From Fidelibacterota bacterium (GTDB lineage Bacteria; Fidelibacterota; Marinisomatia; Marinisomatales; TCS55), in NCBI GenBank assembly GCA_004124385.1, contig SCKN01000006.1, forward strand, positions 62,001 to 126,000: a stretch of 64,000 nucleotides of DNA, written 5' to 3'. The translations under genes were made by a program, and so were the position numbers. The notes beneath the pieces were generated by a model. It did not search any database. It was not told where the DNA came from and worked only from the letters and a program-made list of their open reading frames with translations. This document shows, one piece after another, positions 18,060 to 28,234 of this stretch. Position 1 is the first letter of the stretch. The number at the start of each line of letters is the position of its first letter.

Positions 18060-18204
18060 TCCTAATTCAATATGGTGTTGCAAATAGCAAGCGGGAGTTT
18101 AATATGTATTCTATTATTAATTGAAGTAAAAGACACTGTCTATGCAATTACAATTAATAGCGGATGCAATGGTTCTCCATGAATAAATTTACGTAATTTC
18201 AACT
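18060..18204. promoter_or_regulatory. divergent intergenic region (antiporter / nqrM)
   Basis: A 145-base AT-rich spacer between the minus-strand antiporter gene and the plus-strand nqrM. It must hold both 5' regions. I see no convincing -35/-10 pair, no palindromic operator and no RNA-like structure. Confidence 0.4.
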
Positions 18205-18408
18205 ATGGAAATTATGTTAGGAATAGTTGTTATCGCAGTTGCCCTGTTGGCAATGTCAATCGGTGTCATATTCAATAATAAACCACTAAAAGGATCGTGC
18301 GGTGGACAAGATGGTAAAATTATTATTAACGGGATTGAAATGATATGTCCGGCATGTGGAGGTAAGGCTGACAATTGCGAATCCAACCAACTTACGGAAG
18401 AAAAGTAG
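18205..18408 (+). CDS. nqrM: Na+-NQR maturation protein NqrM
   Basis: 67 residues (or 64 from the second ATG at 18214, which has a GGAA sequence 5 bases ahead). An N-terminal membrane helix (about 5-23) is followed by a Cys-rich tail: GSCGG (C32), CPACGG (C48, C51) and C58. A single helix with a following GSCGG and more Cys residues is the NqrM (DUF539) pattern; NqrM is needed to insert iron into the NqrD/NqrE membrane centre. It is the only plus-strand gene in this stretch and converges on apbE, overlapping its 3' end by 17 bases. In Vibrio nqrM follows apbE in the same direction; here it is inverted. Confidence 0.85.
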   Translation: MEIMLGIVVIAVALLAMSIGVIFNNKPLKGSCGGQDGKIIINGIEMICPACGGKADNCESNQLTEEK

Positions 18409-19441
18409 CTTTCTTAAAACCAGAACTGTACATTTTCTCCAGTTCCATATCTTCACTTCGTTTTACAATCATCGCTTCAACACCCACCAATTTTTCGATT
18501 AAATTTATTCCATCTTCCGCACCCATAACCATTAATGCTGTTGCTAAAGCATCCGCATCCATGCAATTCCCAGCCATAACAGTTGCTGCTGCAATAGTTG
18601 AGGCTGGCTGACCTGTACGTGGATCCATAATATGGCTTATTTTTCCAGATGATGTTGAATAATAATTGCGATAATCACCTGAACTTGCAATTGCGTTATT
18701 TTGCAATGAAACCGTTTCAATTAATCCAGGTTCCGCCCGGTTAGGCGATTCTATACCGATACGCCACACTTTTCCTTTTTTATTCACACCCTTACAAAAC
18801 ACTTCACCTCCGATTTCAACCATATAACTCGTAAAACCATTATTGTCTAAAAGTAAGGATAATGCATCAACTCCATATCCTTTAGCTATAGCGTTCAAAT
18901 CAAGTTGAACATTTGGATTTATTTTTTGAACAGCAGTTAAATGCAATGTTAACTGATCATATCCAGATTGATTCAATGCAGTTTTTACATCTGCATCGGA
19001 TGGAATTGATTGTCCGGCATCAGGACCAAAACCCCAGATTGAAACTAAAGGGAATATTGTTATATCAAATGCTCCCTCGGTCATCTCTGTCCAATATAGT
19101 GCTCTTTCTACTACTCGATATAAATCAGGCGATAACTGAAATGGATCTTTTCCACTATAATGATTAAAGCGGTTAATTTCGCTATTTTCTATGTATGTAG
19201 ACATTTGATTATTAATTTCTGAAAGGACTGAATCAATAAGATACGTTATGTGTTCCACATTGATTTGAAAATCCTGTGTAATAATTTTAATTGTATAGGA
19301 TGTTCCCATTGTTAATCCCTCGATAACCATTTCCTTTGGCTTTTGGGTACAGGCATTGAATCCTATAAAGATAAAAAAGCCCAACATTAGTTGGGCTTTA
19401 ATCAATTTGAATTTGTAAAAATATTTATCCAAAACTGTCAT
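18392..19441 (-). CDS. apbE: FAD:protein FMN transferase ApbE
   Basis: 349 residues. The N-terminal hydrophobic segment ends FNAC (C31), an imperfect lipobox, so it is probably a periplasmic lipoprotein. ApbE motifs: TMGTSYTI, DLNAIAKGYGVDAL, YMVEIGGEVFCKG, and the Mg2+/FAD region MDPRTGQPAS with DADALATALMVMG. It attaches FMN through a phosphodiester bond to Thr in NqrB and NqrC; both targets are encoded directly upstream. The ATG overlaps nqrF by 17 bases. A strong intrinsic terminator lies inside codons 15-24 (19373-19399), so full-length transcripts may be a minority of the nqr message. Confidence 0.95.
   Translation of the reverse strand: MTVLDKYFYKFKLIKAQLMLGFFIFIGFNACTQKPKEMVIEGLTMGTSYTIKIITQDFQINVEHITYLIDSVLSEINNQMSTYIENSEINRFNHYSGKDPFQLSPDLYRVVERALYWTEMTEGAFDITIFPLVSIWGFGPDAGQSIPSDADVKTALNQSGYDQLTLHLTAVQKINPNVQLDLNAIAKGYGVDALSLLLDNNGFTSYMVEIGGEVFCKGVNKKGKVWRIGIESPNRAEPGLIETVSLQNNAIASSGDYRNYYSTSSGKISHIMDPRTGQPASTIAAATVMAGNCMDADALATALMVMGAEDGINLIEKLVGVEAMIVKRSEDMELEKMYSSGFKKATFLP
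19373..19399 (-). terminator. intrinsic terminator inside the apbE 5' coding region
   Basis: On the minus strand a perfect 10-bp stem AAAGCCCAAC / GTTGGGCTTT with loop TAAT is followed by more T (six in a row counting the stem end, then ATCTTT). This is a textbook rho-independent terminator pointing in the direction of nqr transcription. It lies 25-68 bases past the nqrF stop but within apbE codons. On the plus strand there is no U-tract. Confidence 0.75.
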
Positions 19442-20660
19442 AAACTATCATTTCTTCTTCTACACCAAGATCATAAAGCATATTTTCACAAGCTGCAATC
19501 ATCGGCGGCGGTCCACACATATAAAATTCTACTTCAGTAGGATCTTCATGATCTTTCAGATAATTATCATGTAAAACTTGGTGAATAAAACCGGTTGGGC
19601 CCTGCCAGTTATCCTCTGGAAGCGGTTCAGAAAGTGCGACATTATAATTAAAATTCAGGAAACGCTTTTGAATATCTTTGAACTCTTCATCATAAAACAT
19701 TTCACGCAAACTTCTGGCGCCGTACCAAAATGAAACTTTTCTTCCAGTCTTTAACGATTGAAATAAATGAAATAAATGAGATCGCATAGGTGCCATGCCT
19801 GCCCCACCACCAATATAAACCATTTCTCGTTTCGTCTCTTTGATAAAAAATTCACCAAACGGGCCAGAGATTGTTACTTTATCCCCCTTTTTAAGATTGA
19901 ATATATAAGAAGAAGCTAAACCGGGAGGAACGTCATTCCATAATTTTGGAGGAGGAGTTGCGATTCGGACATTTAACATCATGCGATTGCCTTCCGCAGG
20001 ATGATTTGCCATAGAGAATGCTCTAAAAATTGATTCATCATTATTTGCTACTAAATCCCAGATTTTATATTTATCCCAATCAGGACGATATTCATTTTCA
20101 ACATCAAAATTCTTAAATAATAAATTAGTGTATTCAGGTATGTCGATTTGAATGTACCCTCCAGCTTTGAAGTTGAGTGTCTCACCTTTTGGTAAATTTA
20201 AAACCAATTCCTTTATAAATGTTGCCACATTATTATTTGAAACAACTGTGCATTCCCATTTACGAATATTGAAAATCTCTTCAGGGATTTGAAGTATCAA
20301 ATCTTCTTTCACTTTGACTTGACATGCTAAACGCCAATGATTCTTTGCATCAGCTCTGTTAATATAACCCGTTTCGGTTGGTAATATTTCGCCCCCTCCT
20401 TCTAATATTTGGCATTTACACATTGCGCATGTTCCGCCGCCGCCGCAAGCTGAAGGAAGAAATACATTTTTGGTTGCCAATGCTGTCAATAAGGTCGAAC
20501 CGGGTGTAGCAATAATATCATTTTCAGGGTCATCGTTAATATGTAGTGTTACATCCCCTTGGGGTAACAATTTTGCTTGAGCAAAATTTAAAAGGAGTAC
20601 TAGGAGTAATATAACTCCAGTAAAAACGATAATTCCCGAAAGGGTTGTTTCCAACATCAA
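19425..20660 (-). CDS. nqrF: Na+-translocating NADH:quinone reductase subunit F
   Basis: 411 residues. An N-terminal membrane anchor (8-28), then a ferredoxin domain with [2Fe-2S] ligands C72, C78, C81 and C113 ([13 protein letters not shown] and LACQV), then an FAD domain (RAFSMANHP) and an NAD(H)-binding domain ([30 protein letters not shown]). It is the NADH entry point of the complex. Ends overlap nqrE (4 bases) and apbE (17 bases). The C-terminus YDSFG is the normal one. Confidence 0.97.
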   Translation of the reverse strand: MMLETTLSGIIVFTGVILLLVLLLNFAQAKLLPQGDVTLHINDDPENDIIATPGSTLLTALATKNVFLPSACGGGGTCAMCKCQILEGGGEILPTETGYINRADAKNHWRLACQVKVKEDLILQIPEEIFNIRKWECTVVSNNNVATFIKELVLNLPKGETLNFKAGGYIQIDIPEYTNLLFKNFDVENEYRPDWDKYKIWDLVANNDESIFRAFSMANHPAEGNRMMLNVRIATPPPKLWNDVPPGLASSYIFNLKKGDKVTISGPFGEFFIKETKREMVYIGGGAGMAPMRSHLFHLFQSLKTGRKVSFWYGARSLREMFYDEEFKDIQKRFLNFNYNVALSEPLPEDNWQGPTGFIHQVLHDNYLKDHEDPTEVEFYMCGPPPMIAACENMLYDLGVEEEMIVYDSFG

Positions 20661-21268
20661 AGATCAATCCCTGAAAAAGCCATAAAAGCCATGGAAAGCA
20701 AGCCGGTTAAAAGCATGGTAATACCTAAACCACGTAATTTCGGCGGCACATTCGAATAACGTAGACGATGCCTAATCGCAGACATAGAAGCAATTGCGAG
20801 AAACCAACCTAAACCGGATCCAAAACCGAATACCGTTGATTCCATTAAATTGTAATCACGTTCTACAAGGAATAATGATCCGCCAAGTATGGAGCAATTC
20901 ACTGCAATTAATGGCAAGAAAATCCCCAAATTATGATATAGTACAGGTGAAAACTTGTCCATTATCATTTCTACTAGTTGTACAAGAGCAGCAATGACAG
21001 CTATAAAAACTATGAAATTCAAATAGCTTAAATCAACATTGGGTAAACCAAGCCATGTCAGCGCGCCTGCTTTCAGAAAATAATTATGAATAAGCCAATT
21101 TGCTGGAGCAGTAATTGTCAAAACAAAGGTTACAGCCATTCCTAGACCAATAGATGTCTGAACTTTATTCGAAATCGCCAGAAATGAGCACATTCCCAAG
21201 AAATATGCCAACAAGATATTTTCAACGAAAATTGCTTTGGTAATGAGGCTTAAATAATGTTCTAACAT
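20657..21268 (-). CDS. nqrE: Na+-NQR subunit E
   Basis: 203 residues, six membrane helices. C27 ([10 protein letters not shown]) and C125 (AVNCSILGG) sit in the two inverted half-membrane motifs; with the matching Cys of NqrD they hold the intramembrane iron-sulfur centre. The sequence [14 protein letters not shown] is the canonical NqrE start. It is one base from nqrD and overlaps nqrF by 4 bases. Confidence 0.97.
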   Translation of the reverse strand: MLEHYLSLITKAIFVENILLAYFLGMCSFLAISNKVQTSIGLGMAVTFVLTITAPANWLIHNYFLKAGALTWLGLPNVDLSYLNFIVFIAVIAALVQLVEMIMDKFSPVLYHNLGIFLPLIAVNCSILGGSLFLVERDYNLMESTVFGFGSGLGWFLAIASMSAIRHRLRYSNVPPKLRGLGITMLLTGLLSMAFMAFSGIDL

Positions 21269-21269
21269 A

Positions 21270-21896
21270 TTATTTTTCCTCTACATCATATACGGTGCGT
21301 TGGATCCAAATGATTAATCCCAAAATAATGAAAGCTCCGGGAGAAAGAACCATTAAACCATTATTAACATAACCTGATTCATAGAATGCAGTTGGAATGA
21401 CTTGAAAACCATACAAGGTTCCACTACCTAATATTTCTCTAAAAACAGAAACAGCTATCAAGATAATACCATAGCCCAAAGCATTTCCAACTCCATCCAA
21501 AAATGCTTGACCCGGCTTATTTTGCATGGCAAATGCTTCAGCTCGACCCATAACAATACAATTCGTAATTATCAGCCCTACAAAAACGGATAATTGTTTA
21601 CTCATATCATACATATATGCTCTGAGTACTTGATCGCATAAAATCACTAAAGAAGCAATCACAGCAAGCTGAATTATAATCCGTACACGAGCCGGAATAA
21701 AATTTCTTATAAGTGATATGAGCGTATTCGACATGCTCAAAACAAATATAACTGCCAACGTCATTATAACTGCAGTATCCACTTTAACCGTTACAGCTAA
21801 TGCAGAACAGATACCAAGTACCTGTAATGTAATTGGATTATTATTCATCAAGGGGTCTTTTAAAACTGTCTGTGATTTTTTACTCAAAAAGGCCAT
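21270..21896 (-). CDS. nqrD: Na+-NQR subunit D
   Basis: 208 residues, six membrane helices. The start is typical ([25 protein letters not shown]). C30 and C113 ([14 protein letters not shown]) are the cluster ligands shared with NqrE. The gene overlaps nqrC by one base. The RnfE homologue is excluded by the complete nqrA-F order. Confidence 0.97.
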   Translation of the reverse strand: MAFLSKKSQTVLKDPLMNNNPITLQVLGICSALAVTVKVDTAVIMTLAVIFVLSMSNTLISLIRNFIPARVRIIIQLAVIASLVILCDQVLRAYMYDMSKQLSVFVGLIITNCIVMGRAEAFAMQNKPGQAFLDGVGNALGYGIILIAVSVFREILGSGTLYGFQVIPTAFYESGYVNNGLMVLSPGAFIILGLIIWIQRTVYDVEEK

Positions 21897-22618
21897 CAGA
21901 TACTCGCGTTAGTTCGAATACGTTTAAAAAATGGTTCATATTTTTGCAAGTCATTCATTAAAAAATTGTTTAAACCTTTGCTTGTCATTGTGGCACCGGA
22001 TATACCATCCACTTGATGGTATGCGTTTTTAGAAGATTCATCCACTTTCCCTCTTACAACTTGAATACCAACGAAATTACCCTCTTCATCCACGATTCGT
22101 TTACCAATAAAATTTTGTGTGAACCATTCTTTATCAACTTCGCCGCCTAAACCGGGAGTTTCACCATGTTTATAAAATTTAATACCCTTTACTGTCATAC
22201 CGTCTGCTTCCAGAGCAAAATATCCGTAAAGAGTTGACCATAATCCTTTCCCAGAAATAGGAATTGCATACCCTTCAATTTCTTTGCCTTCTCGTTTTTT
22301 GCAATAAACAGGAGCAAGCATTGAATTGCTTTTAGTATCAATATCTTCCACATTCATACCGTCTACTATTTTGCCAGTTTCGTCAATTACAAAACTAACA
22401 ATATTACTATCGAACAGAGTTTGAATTATTTCAGTTGTCCATAGTTCATCTTGACTTTCCTGAAAATCTAAAGAGCGTAATATATTTCGTTTAATATCGA
22501 TAGCAACATTTAATTCCTGTTGTTCTTTCAACGATGTTGCTGCGATCGATAACAAAAAGCCCAAGATAACAGTAACTATCCCAGTGAAGATTAACGTATA
22601 TGAATTACTCTGCTGCAT
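21896..22618 (-). CDS. nqrC: Na+-NQR subunit C (covalent FMN)
   Basis: 240 residues: one N-terminal membrane helix (about 8-27) and a periplasmic FMN-binding domain. The ApbE target is [10 protein letters not shown], with T210 as the residue that receives FMN by phosphodiester bond. GETPGLGGE and [10 protein letters not shown] are conserved NqrC segments. The 5' end overlaps nqrB by 14 bases. Confidence 0.97.
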   Translation of the reverse strand: MQQSNSYTLIFTGIVTVILGFLLSIAATSLKEQQELNVAIDIKRNILRSLDFQESQDELWTTEIIQTLFDSNIVSFVIDETGKIVDGMNVEDIDTKSNSMLAPVYCKKREGKEIEGYAIPISGKGLWSTLYGYFALEADGMTVKGIKFYKHGETPGLGGEVDKEWFTQNFIGKRIVDEEGNFVGIQVVRGKVDESSKNAYHQVDGISGATMTSKGLNNFLMNDLQKYEPFFKRIRTNASI

Positions 22619-23780
22619 ACCTAGCCATTCTTCGTTTTATTTTACCTTGAACAACATAATAATCAATCAGCGGTGCAAAAGCATTCATCAATAAAATTGC
22701 GAGCATTGTTCCTTCTGGATACGCAGGATTGATCGAGCGTATTATGACAGTAAGTGCTCCAATTAAAATACCATAAATCCATCGACCTTTATCTGTGTGA
22801 GCACCTGTTACTGGTTCAGTTGCCATGAATGCCATTCCAAATAAAAATCCGCCCATAACAAGATGATAATGAGGTGGTAATGTCAACATAGTATTCGAAG
22901 ATAACGGCGCCATGATATTTGTTAGCGTTGCCGTGCCAAGCAGTCCAATTAAAGCACCAGCAATAATTCGCCAATTGGCAATCTTTGTAAACACAAGAAA
23001 TAGGACACCTAAAATAATTAATAATTTATTCGTTTCGCCAATTGAACCGGGGATGTATCCCCAGAACATATTACTCCATGAATAATTGAATTGAGTAATA
23101 TTCATTAAAAGATCAACAGCATTTCCATTTTCAACCGCTGCAGGGACAGCTAGAGCAGTAGCTCCGGAAACACCATCTGCATGCAACCATACTTTATCAC
23201 CGGAAATCTGACTAGGATACGCAAAAAAGATAAAAGCCCTTGCAACTAAGGCAGGGTTGAAAATATTCATGCCCACGCCTCCAAATATTTCTTTACCGAT
23301 AACAATGCCAAACGTTGTAGCAATAGCGACTTGCCACAATGGAATTGTGGGTGGCATAACCAATGGTATTAATGCACATGTGACAAGGAACCCTTCACTA
23401 ATTGGATGTTTTCTCACTACGGCAAAAAGAATTTCCCAAAACCCACCCACAGCAAATGTCATTGCCAGTACAGGTAAAATCACACCCATTCCTATTATGA
23501 AATTTTCCCAAGCGGATTGTACAGTTCCTGAAATTTGTGCAGTTTGAAAGCCGATATTGATTGCTCCAAAGATATAGCATGGCAATAGAGCTACAACAAC
23601 TAATATCATAATACGTTTATTATCTACACTATCACGAATATGGGGGCCACTTTCTGTTTTTTCACTTGTACTGAATAAAATAGTATCCGTTGCTTCATAA
23701 ATTGGAAACAGCTTTTCCAGTGGGCCATCCTTTAAAAATTTAGGTTCCAAATTATCTAATATTTTTCGCAGGAATTTCAT
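22605..23780 (-). CDS. nqrB: Na+-NQR subunit B (covalent FMN, sodium channel subunit)
   Basis: 391 residues with about ten membrane helices. DGVSGATALA contains T208, the FMN acceptor. Conserved elements: GKEIFGGVGMNIFNPALVARAF and MATEPVTGAHTDKGRW. NqrB carries riboflavin and the Na+ path in the Vibrio structure. A one-base gap separates it from nqrA. Confidence 0.97.
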   Translation of the reverse strand: MKFLRKILDNLEPKFLKDGPLEKLFPIYEATDTILFSTSEKTESGPHIRDSVDNKRIMILVVVALLPCYIFGAINIGFQTAQISGTVQSAWENFIIGMGVILPVLAMTFAVGGFWEILFAVVRKHPISEGFLVTCALIPLVMPPTIPLWQVAIATTFGIVIGKEIFGGVGMNIFNPALVARAFIFFAYPSQISGDKVWLHADGVSGATALAVPAAVENGNAVDLLMNITQFNYSWSNMFWGYIPGSIGETNKLLIILGVLFLVFTKIANWRIIAGALIGLLGTATLTNIMAPLSSNTMLTLPPHYHLVMGGFLFGMAFMATEPVTGAHTDKGRWIYGILIGALTVIIRSINPAYPEGTMLAILLMNAFAPLIDYYVVQGKIKRRMARYAAE

Positions 23781-23781
23781 T

Positions 23782-25134
23782 TTATACTTCTGCCTCCAAC
23801 ATATCCAATCCTTGGCGAATTACATTCCCAACATCAATTTTGCTTGGGCAGGAAAATGAACATAAAGCGAAATCTTCTTCATCACACTCAATTAGACCTA
23901 ATTGTTCCATCTCTTCAATATCATTGGCTATAATAGCACGATAAAGTTGATTAGGTAGTATATCCATGGGTAAAACATTTTCCCACGTATTAATTGGAAG
24001 CATAGCTCGTTCTTCTCCATTTTGCAAAGTAGAAAAGGGAAACGTTGATGTTCCAAATTTAAAATAAGTATGGGTCAAACTATAGTGACTTTTACTTGAA
24101 CCAGGATGCAACATTCCAAGAAATGTACGTTTGTCTGAATGTGGAATACTAGCCACTGCACTATTATAATAATGGATAAAATCATCTTTGTCCACGGTAG
24201 ATCCAGTTAATACATCACCAGAAACCATGCGATGAGACACATCATGCAAGCGGTCAGTTACTAATGATTGTATTGAAGCACCCATACGAGATTTCAAGTG
24301 TATAGGATTTTTAACTCCGGGACCACCAATTGCAATAATCAAACTTGGATCAAATATACCTTTAAGGAAAAGACGTCCAATTGTAACCACATGTTGAACG
24401 TTCACTGTCCAAATAACTTTCCTGGGTGTTAATGGGTTAATGTTGTGAATTTGAATTCCAACATTACCAGCCGGATGGGGACCACTGATCAAGTGCGTTT
24501 CAGCATGTTGTAGATCCTTGAAAGTATCAGACGTACAATTCTCATCAACGACAACATTTACTTTTCCTTCTGTCAATTTTGATAATGCTGTAATGCCTGC
24601 TTGGAATGAAGATCGTCTGTTACGTAATGCCACATCTAAGTCCACAGATAAGGGAGCTGAATTGTAACAAGAAATAAAAATTGAATCAGGCAAATCCCTA
24701 GGATTGGCTATTTTATTAAACGGGCGCTGACGAATCAAAGGCCACATGCCAGCATTAAGTAATTGATCTTTTACCTGATCATTTGTCAGATTAGTAATTT
24801 CTTGATGATCATAATAAGCATGTTCAAGAGCTTCTTCATTTTTATCAACTACTATAATTATTTTTTCAATAACTCTCCGTTGTCCATAATGAATTGCGGA
24901 TATTTTTCCACTGCCAAGTGCAGCCCATTTTACATCTGGTATTTTTTTGTCAAAAAATAAAGGAGTTCCTATTTTGACTGTATCGCCTTCATTTACTAGA
25001 AGCTTCGGTTTTATATATCGAAATTCTTCAGGTAGATATGCCACTGATACAGTTTGCCCGGCATTCACTAAATCTAAAGATGGTACACCAGAAATTTGAA
25101 TGTTATGGCCTTTTTTTATAATTATACGTGCCAC
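23782..25134 (-). CDS. nqrA: Na+-NQR subunit A
   Basis: 450 residues, soluble peripheral subunit. The N-terminus IKKGHNIQISGVPS is the normal NqrA opening, followed by VSVAYLPEEFRYIKPKLLVNEGDTVKIGTPLFFDK (lipoyl-like fold, typical of NqrA/RnfC) and the C-terminal CDEEDFALCSFSCPSKIDVGNVIRQGLDML. First nqr gene; it begins 22 bases after nuoN with no sign of a separate terminator, so nuo and nqr are probably one transcript. Confidence 0.96.
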   Translation of the reverse strand: MARIIIKKGHNIQISGVPSLDLVNAGQTVSVAYLPEEFRYIKPKLLVNEGDTVKIGTPLFFDKKIPDVKWAALGSGKISAIHYGQRRVIEKIIIVVDKNEEALEHAYYDHQEITNLTNDQVKDQLLNAGMWPLIRQRPFNKIANPRDLPDSIFISCYNSAPLSVDLDVALRNRRSSFQAGITALSKLTEGKVNVVVDENCTSDTFKDLQHAETHLISGPHPAGNVGIQIHNINPLTPRKVIWTVNVQHVVTIGRLFLKGIFDPSLIIAIGGPGVKNPIHLKSRMGASIQSLVTDRLHDVSHRMVSGDVLTGSTVDKDDFIHYYNSAVASIPHSDKRTFLGMLHPGSSKSHYSLTHTYFKFGTSTFPFSTLQNGEERAMLPINTWENVLPMDILPNQLYRAIIANDIEEMEQLGLIECDEEDFALCSFSCPSKIDVGNVIRQGLDMLEAEV

Positions 25135-25156
25135 ACTAAACCCAAGTGATTAATCA

Positions 25157-26650
25157 TTAAATTACCTGTGTAAATAGAACCAATGATTTAGAGACCCAAT
25201 TAGCAATTGGCACCCAATAGATTCCAAAGATAACAGTCGGAATAGCTAAAGCCATTAGAATGAGCAAGACTGCGAACGGTGGAACAATCACAGATTCACT
25301 GGATTTACCTTCAAAAAACATAACTTTTACTACTCGCATATAATAATATAAAGATATCACACTATTGATGCCTCCAACAATGGCTAACCAATAAAGTTGA
25401 GGACCACTATTTATAACTGCAGCAAAAATGTAAAATTTTCCAATAAAACCGGCAGTCGGTGGTATTCCAGTTAATGAAATCATGAAAATTGTCATTACAA
25501 TTCCAACAATTGGTATTTTCCAGCCTAATCCACTAAAATCATCAAATGTTTCTCCACCGCCTTGGGATTTCACATAAATCACAACAAAAAATGCACCCAG
25601 ATTCATAAACAAATACATGACAAGGTAAATCATGACCGCATATACACCTTGAGATGATAGAGTTGGCAAAGCCATTAGCATATAACCTGCATGTGCTATA
25701 CTTGAATAAGCCAACATCCGTTTAATATTGTTTTGCTGCATCGCTACAAGGTTCCCAAGCGTCATGGTTATCACAGCTAATACAGCCAACAATTGTGGCC
25801 AGGGTAGTTCTGTATACGTTGTGAGTGAAGGATCCATAAAAGAGGCTCCATCACCAAACACTTGATTGAAAAAACGGATAATGAGTGCAAAGCCCGCAGC
25901 TTTAGGTGCTACAGACAAATATGCTGTAATGGATGTAGGCGACCCTTCGTACACATCCGGTGTCCAAAAATGAAATGGTACAGCAGAAATTTTATATCCA
26001 AATCCTGCCAGAATAAATATAGTAGCTAAAGTAAAAGCAAAATCTGCACTACCTTCCAAATTCCACATAGCTTCTTGGATGGCAAAGAATTTTGTTGAGC
26101 CTGCCAGACCAAAAACGATGCTCAACCCAAACAGCATAATCCCAGATGAAAAAGCGCCGTAAATAACATATTTTAATGATGCTTCATTGGAACGTAAATC
26201 ATTTCGTAAATACCCAGCGAGAATAAAGGATGAAATGGATACAATTTCAATTGCAAGGTAAACCATTATCAAGTCAATAGCTGACACCATAAGAAACATG
26301 CCGAAAACCATTATTGCTAATAATGCGTAATATTCTCCGGTACGATAACCATCTAATTCACTTGTACGCTGGGAAATAAAAATGACAAAGACTGTAGCAA
26401 GAATGATTAATGTTTTGAAAAAAGAGGCATAAGGATCAAACGCCAAATTCTCCATAAAGAGAGTTGTAACTATTGTGCTATCTTGTAATCGAATAGCTAA
26501 ATACGTAAGCACCAAACCACCTAAAACCCACAGCGCTGTTTTACCCGATTCTTTCGCAGAATAAAATAAGTCAGCAATGATTGTGACAAGAACTGTAACT
26601 GTCAGAATTAGTTCCGGCCAGTAAAGGCTTAAACTTTGGAGATTATTCAT
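25157..26650 (-). CDS. nuoN: NADH-quinone oxidoreductase subunit N
   Basis: 497 residues, about 14 membrane helices, antiporter-like subunit of complex I. Key charged helix residues are visible: YLAIEIVSISSFIL (Glu in TM5), LKYVIYGAFSSGIMLFG (Lys in TM7), PFHFWTPDVYEGSPTS and NIKRMLAYSSIAHAGYM (Lys). It is the last nuo gene, six bases after nuoM. Confidence 0.96.
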   Translation of the reverse strand: MNNLQSLSLYWPELILTVTVLVTIIADLFYSAKESGKTALWVLGGLVLTYLAIRLQDSTIVTTLFMENLAFDPYASFFKTLIILATVFVIFISQRTSELDGYRTGEYYALLAIMVFGMFLMVSAIDLIMVYLAIEIVSISSFILAGYLRNDLRSNEASLKYVIYGAFSSGIMLFGLSIVFGLAGSTKFFAIQEAMWNLEGSADFAFTLATIFILAGFGYKISAVPFHFWTPDVYEGSPTSITAYLSVAPKAAGFALIIRFFNQVFGDGASFMDPSLTTYTELPWPQLLAVLAVITMTLGNLVAMQQNNIKRMLAYSSIAHAGYMLMALPTLSSQGVYAVMIYLVMYLFMNLGAFFVVIYVKSQGGGETFDDFSGLGWKIPIVGIVMTIFMISLTGIPPTAGFIGKFYIFAAVINSGPQLYWLAIVGGINSVISLYYYMRVVKVMFFEGKSSESVIVPPFAVLLILMALAIPTVIFGIYWVPIANWVSKSLVLFTQVI

Positions 26651-26656
26651 TCGTTA

Positions 26657-28207
26657 TTAAAATGCTCCTGCAATACTACCAAAACCGGCAATTTTATCAA
26701 TTATTACATTCATTGTACTGCTGATTAAATCCAGAAATGGTCGTGGATAAATTCCAAAAAACAGCGTAATGACTAATAAAGGAACAACTGTAAACAACTC
26801 CATTTTATTAATTTCAGGTAATTCTTTATATTTTTCATTTAATTCACCCATAAAGATGCGTTGAAACGCCCATAAAAAATATGCAGCGTTTAGCAGAATT
26901 CCGATGGTGGATGCGATAACAATTGCTTTAAAGACAGGAAAGGCGCCGATGAAACACATGGCTTCACTAATAAAACCTGAAAGACCGGGTAAACCGAGTC
27001 CAGCAAAAAAGGCAACAGCAACAATACCTGAATAAATGGGCATCGATGTTGCCAATCCGCCAAAACCTTCAATATTCCTATGGTGAGCTCGATCATAAAT
27101 AACGCCTACAAGAATAAATAACATTGCAGAAATAGTACCATGGTTAAACATTTGAAAGACAGCTCCTCCTAATCCGGCCTGCGCTGCCAGCAGATTATTT
27201 CCATTCACTTCACCAGCTGCAATCACAGCAGCCATTCCAATGAGTAAATAACCCATATGATTCACACTGGAGTAAGCTACCAGTTTTTTCAAGTCCTTTT
27301 GAGCGAGAGCACACAAGGCACCCCAAATAACATTAATGAGACCCAACAAAGCGAGTGCTCCGGCAAACCACCAAACAGCAACGGGTAACATCGTGTAATT
27401 GATCCGCAATATACCGTATACGCCAAGTTTAAGCAGAATTCCAGCCAATATAACTGAAATAGCCGTAGGTGCTTCTACATGGACCAAAGGTAGCCAAGTA
27501 TGAAATGGGAAAACGGGTATTTTAATAGCAAATCCTATAAACAGCATAACCCAAATAACTTTTACTGCACTCATGCCCCACCACATTACACCATCTAAAG
27601 CGGTCGGAGCTGTTTGCATAAGAAGTATCATGTCAAATGTCATTCCACATGTAAAATACAAAGCCAGAATTGCAATGAGTATTAATACCGATCCAAATAA
27701 TGTATATAGGAAAAACTTTATTGCAGCATATTCACGCTGGGGTCCGCCCCACATGCCAATCAGGAAATACATGGGCAGAAGCATCACTTCCCAAAATATG
27801 AAAAAAAGAAAGAAATCCAGCGATAGAAAAACACCCATAACTCCAGTATCTAAGAGAAGAAAAAGTGCAAAATATCCTTTGTGAGCACGATCAATTTTCC
27901 AGCTGACAAATGTTCCCAAGAAAAATAATAATCCCGTTAAAATAACCATGGGCAGACTTAAACCATCTACACCTAATATATAGGTTATATTAAATGATGG
28001 AATCCATTCTGCTCTTTCCATAAACTGGAATCCGCCATTTGACGCATCAAATCGTGACCATAGTCCAATAGTTGCTAAAAATTGAATTCCAGTTGCAACA
28101 GCTGTAACAATTTTTATCAATAGCACATTCTCTCTAGGAACAAATGCAATTGCAACCATGCCAATTATTGGAATCCAGATAATCCAACTTAGAATGTTAA
28201 TATCCAT
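26657..28207 (-). CDS. nuoM: NADH-quinone oxidoreductase subunit M
   Basis: 516 residues, antiporter-like proton-pumping subunit. FFIFWEVMLLPMYFLIGMWGG contains the TM5 Glu; the following REYAAIKFFLYTLFGS, PFHTWLPLVHVEAPTAISV and DLKKLVAYSSVNHMGYLLIG are the signature helices with their Lys and His. It starts 27 bases after nuoL. Confidence 0.96.
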   Translation of the reverse strand: MDINILSWIIWIPIIGMVAIAFVPRENVLLIKIVTAVATGIQFLATIGLWSRFDASNGGFQFMERAEWIPSFNITYILGVDGLSLPMVILTGLLFFLGTFVSWKIDRAHKGYFALFLLLDTGVMGVFLSLDFFLFFIFWEVMLLPMYFLIGMWGGPQREYAAIKFFLYTLFGSVLILIAILALYFTCGMTFDMILLMQTAPTALDGVMWWGMSAVKVIWVMLFIGFAIKIPVFPFHTWLPLVHVEAPTAISVILAGILLKLGVYGILRINYTMLPVAVWWFAGALALLGLINVIWGALCALAQKDLKKLVAYSSVNHMGYLLIGMAAVIAAGEVNGNNLLAAQAGLGGAVFQMFNHGTISAMLFILVGVIYDRAHHRNIEGFGGLATSMPIYSGIVAVAFFAGLGLPGLSGFISEAMCFIGAFPVFKAIVIASTIGILLNAAYFLWAFQRIFMGELNEKYKELPEINKMELFTVVPLLVITLFFGIYPRPFLDLISSTMNVIIDKIAGFGSIAGAF

Positions 28208-28234
28208 TCCTATTCCTTTAACCTTTCAATTCTT

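Noticed and set aside
16626-18083. Longer start (TTG at 18083) for the antiporter gene
   Set aside because: No Shine-Dalgarno sequence and the ATG at 18059 opens a normal signal-like N-terminus.
18400-18430. AAGAAA/TTTCTT hairpin as nqrM terminator
   Set aside because: Six A-T pairs only, with no stable G-C core, and no U-tract of note.
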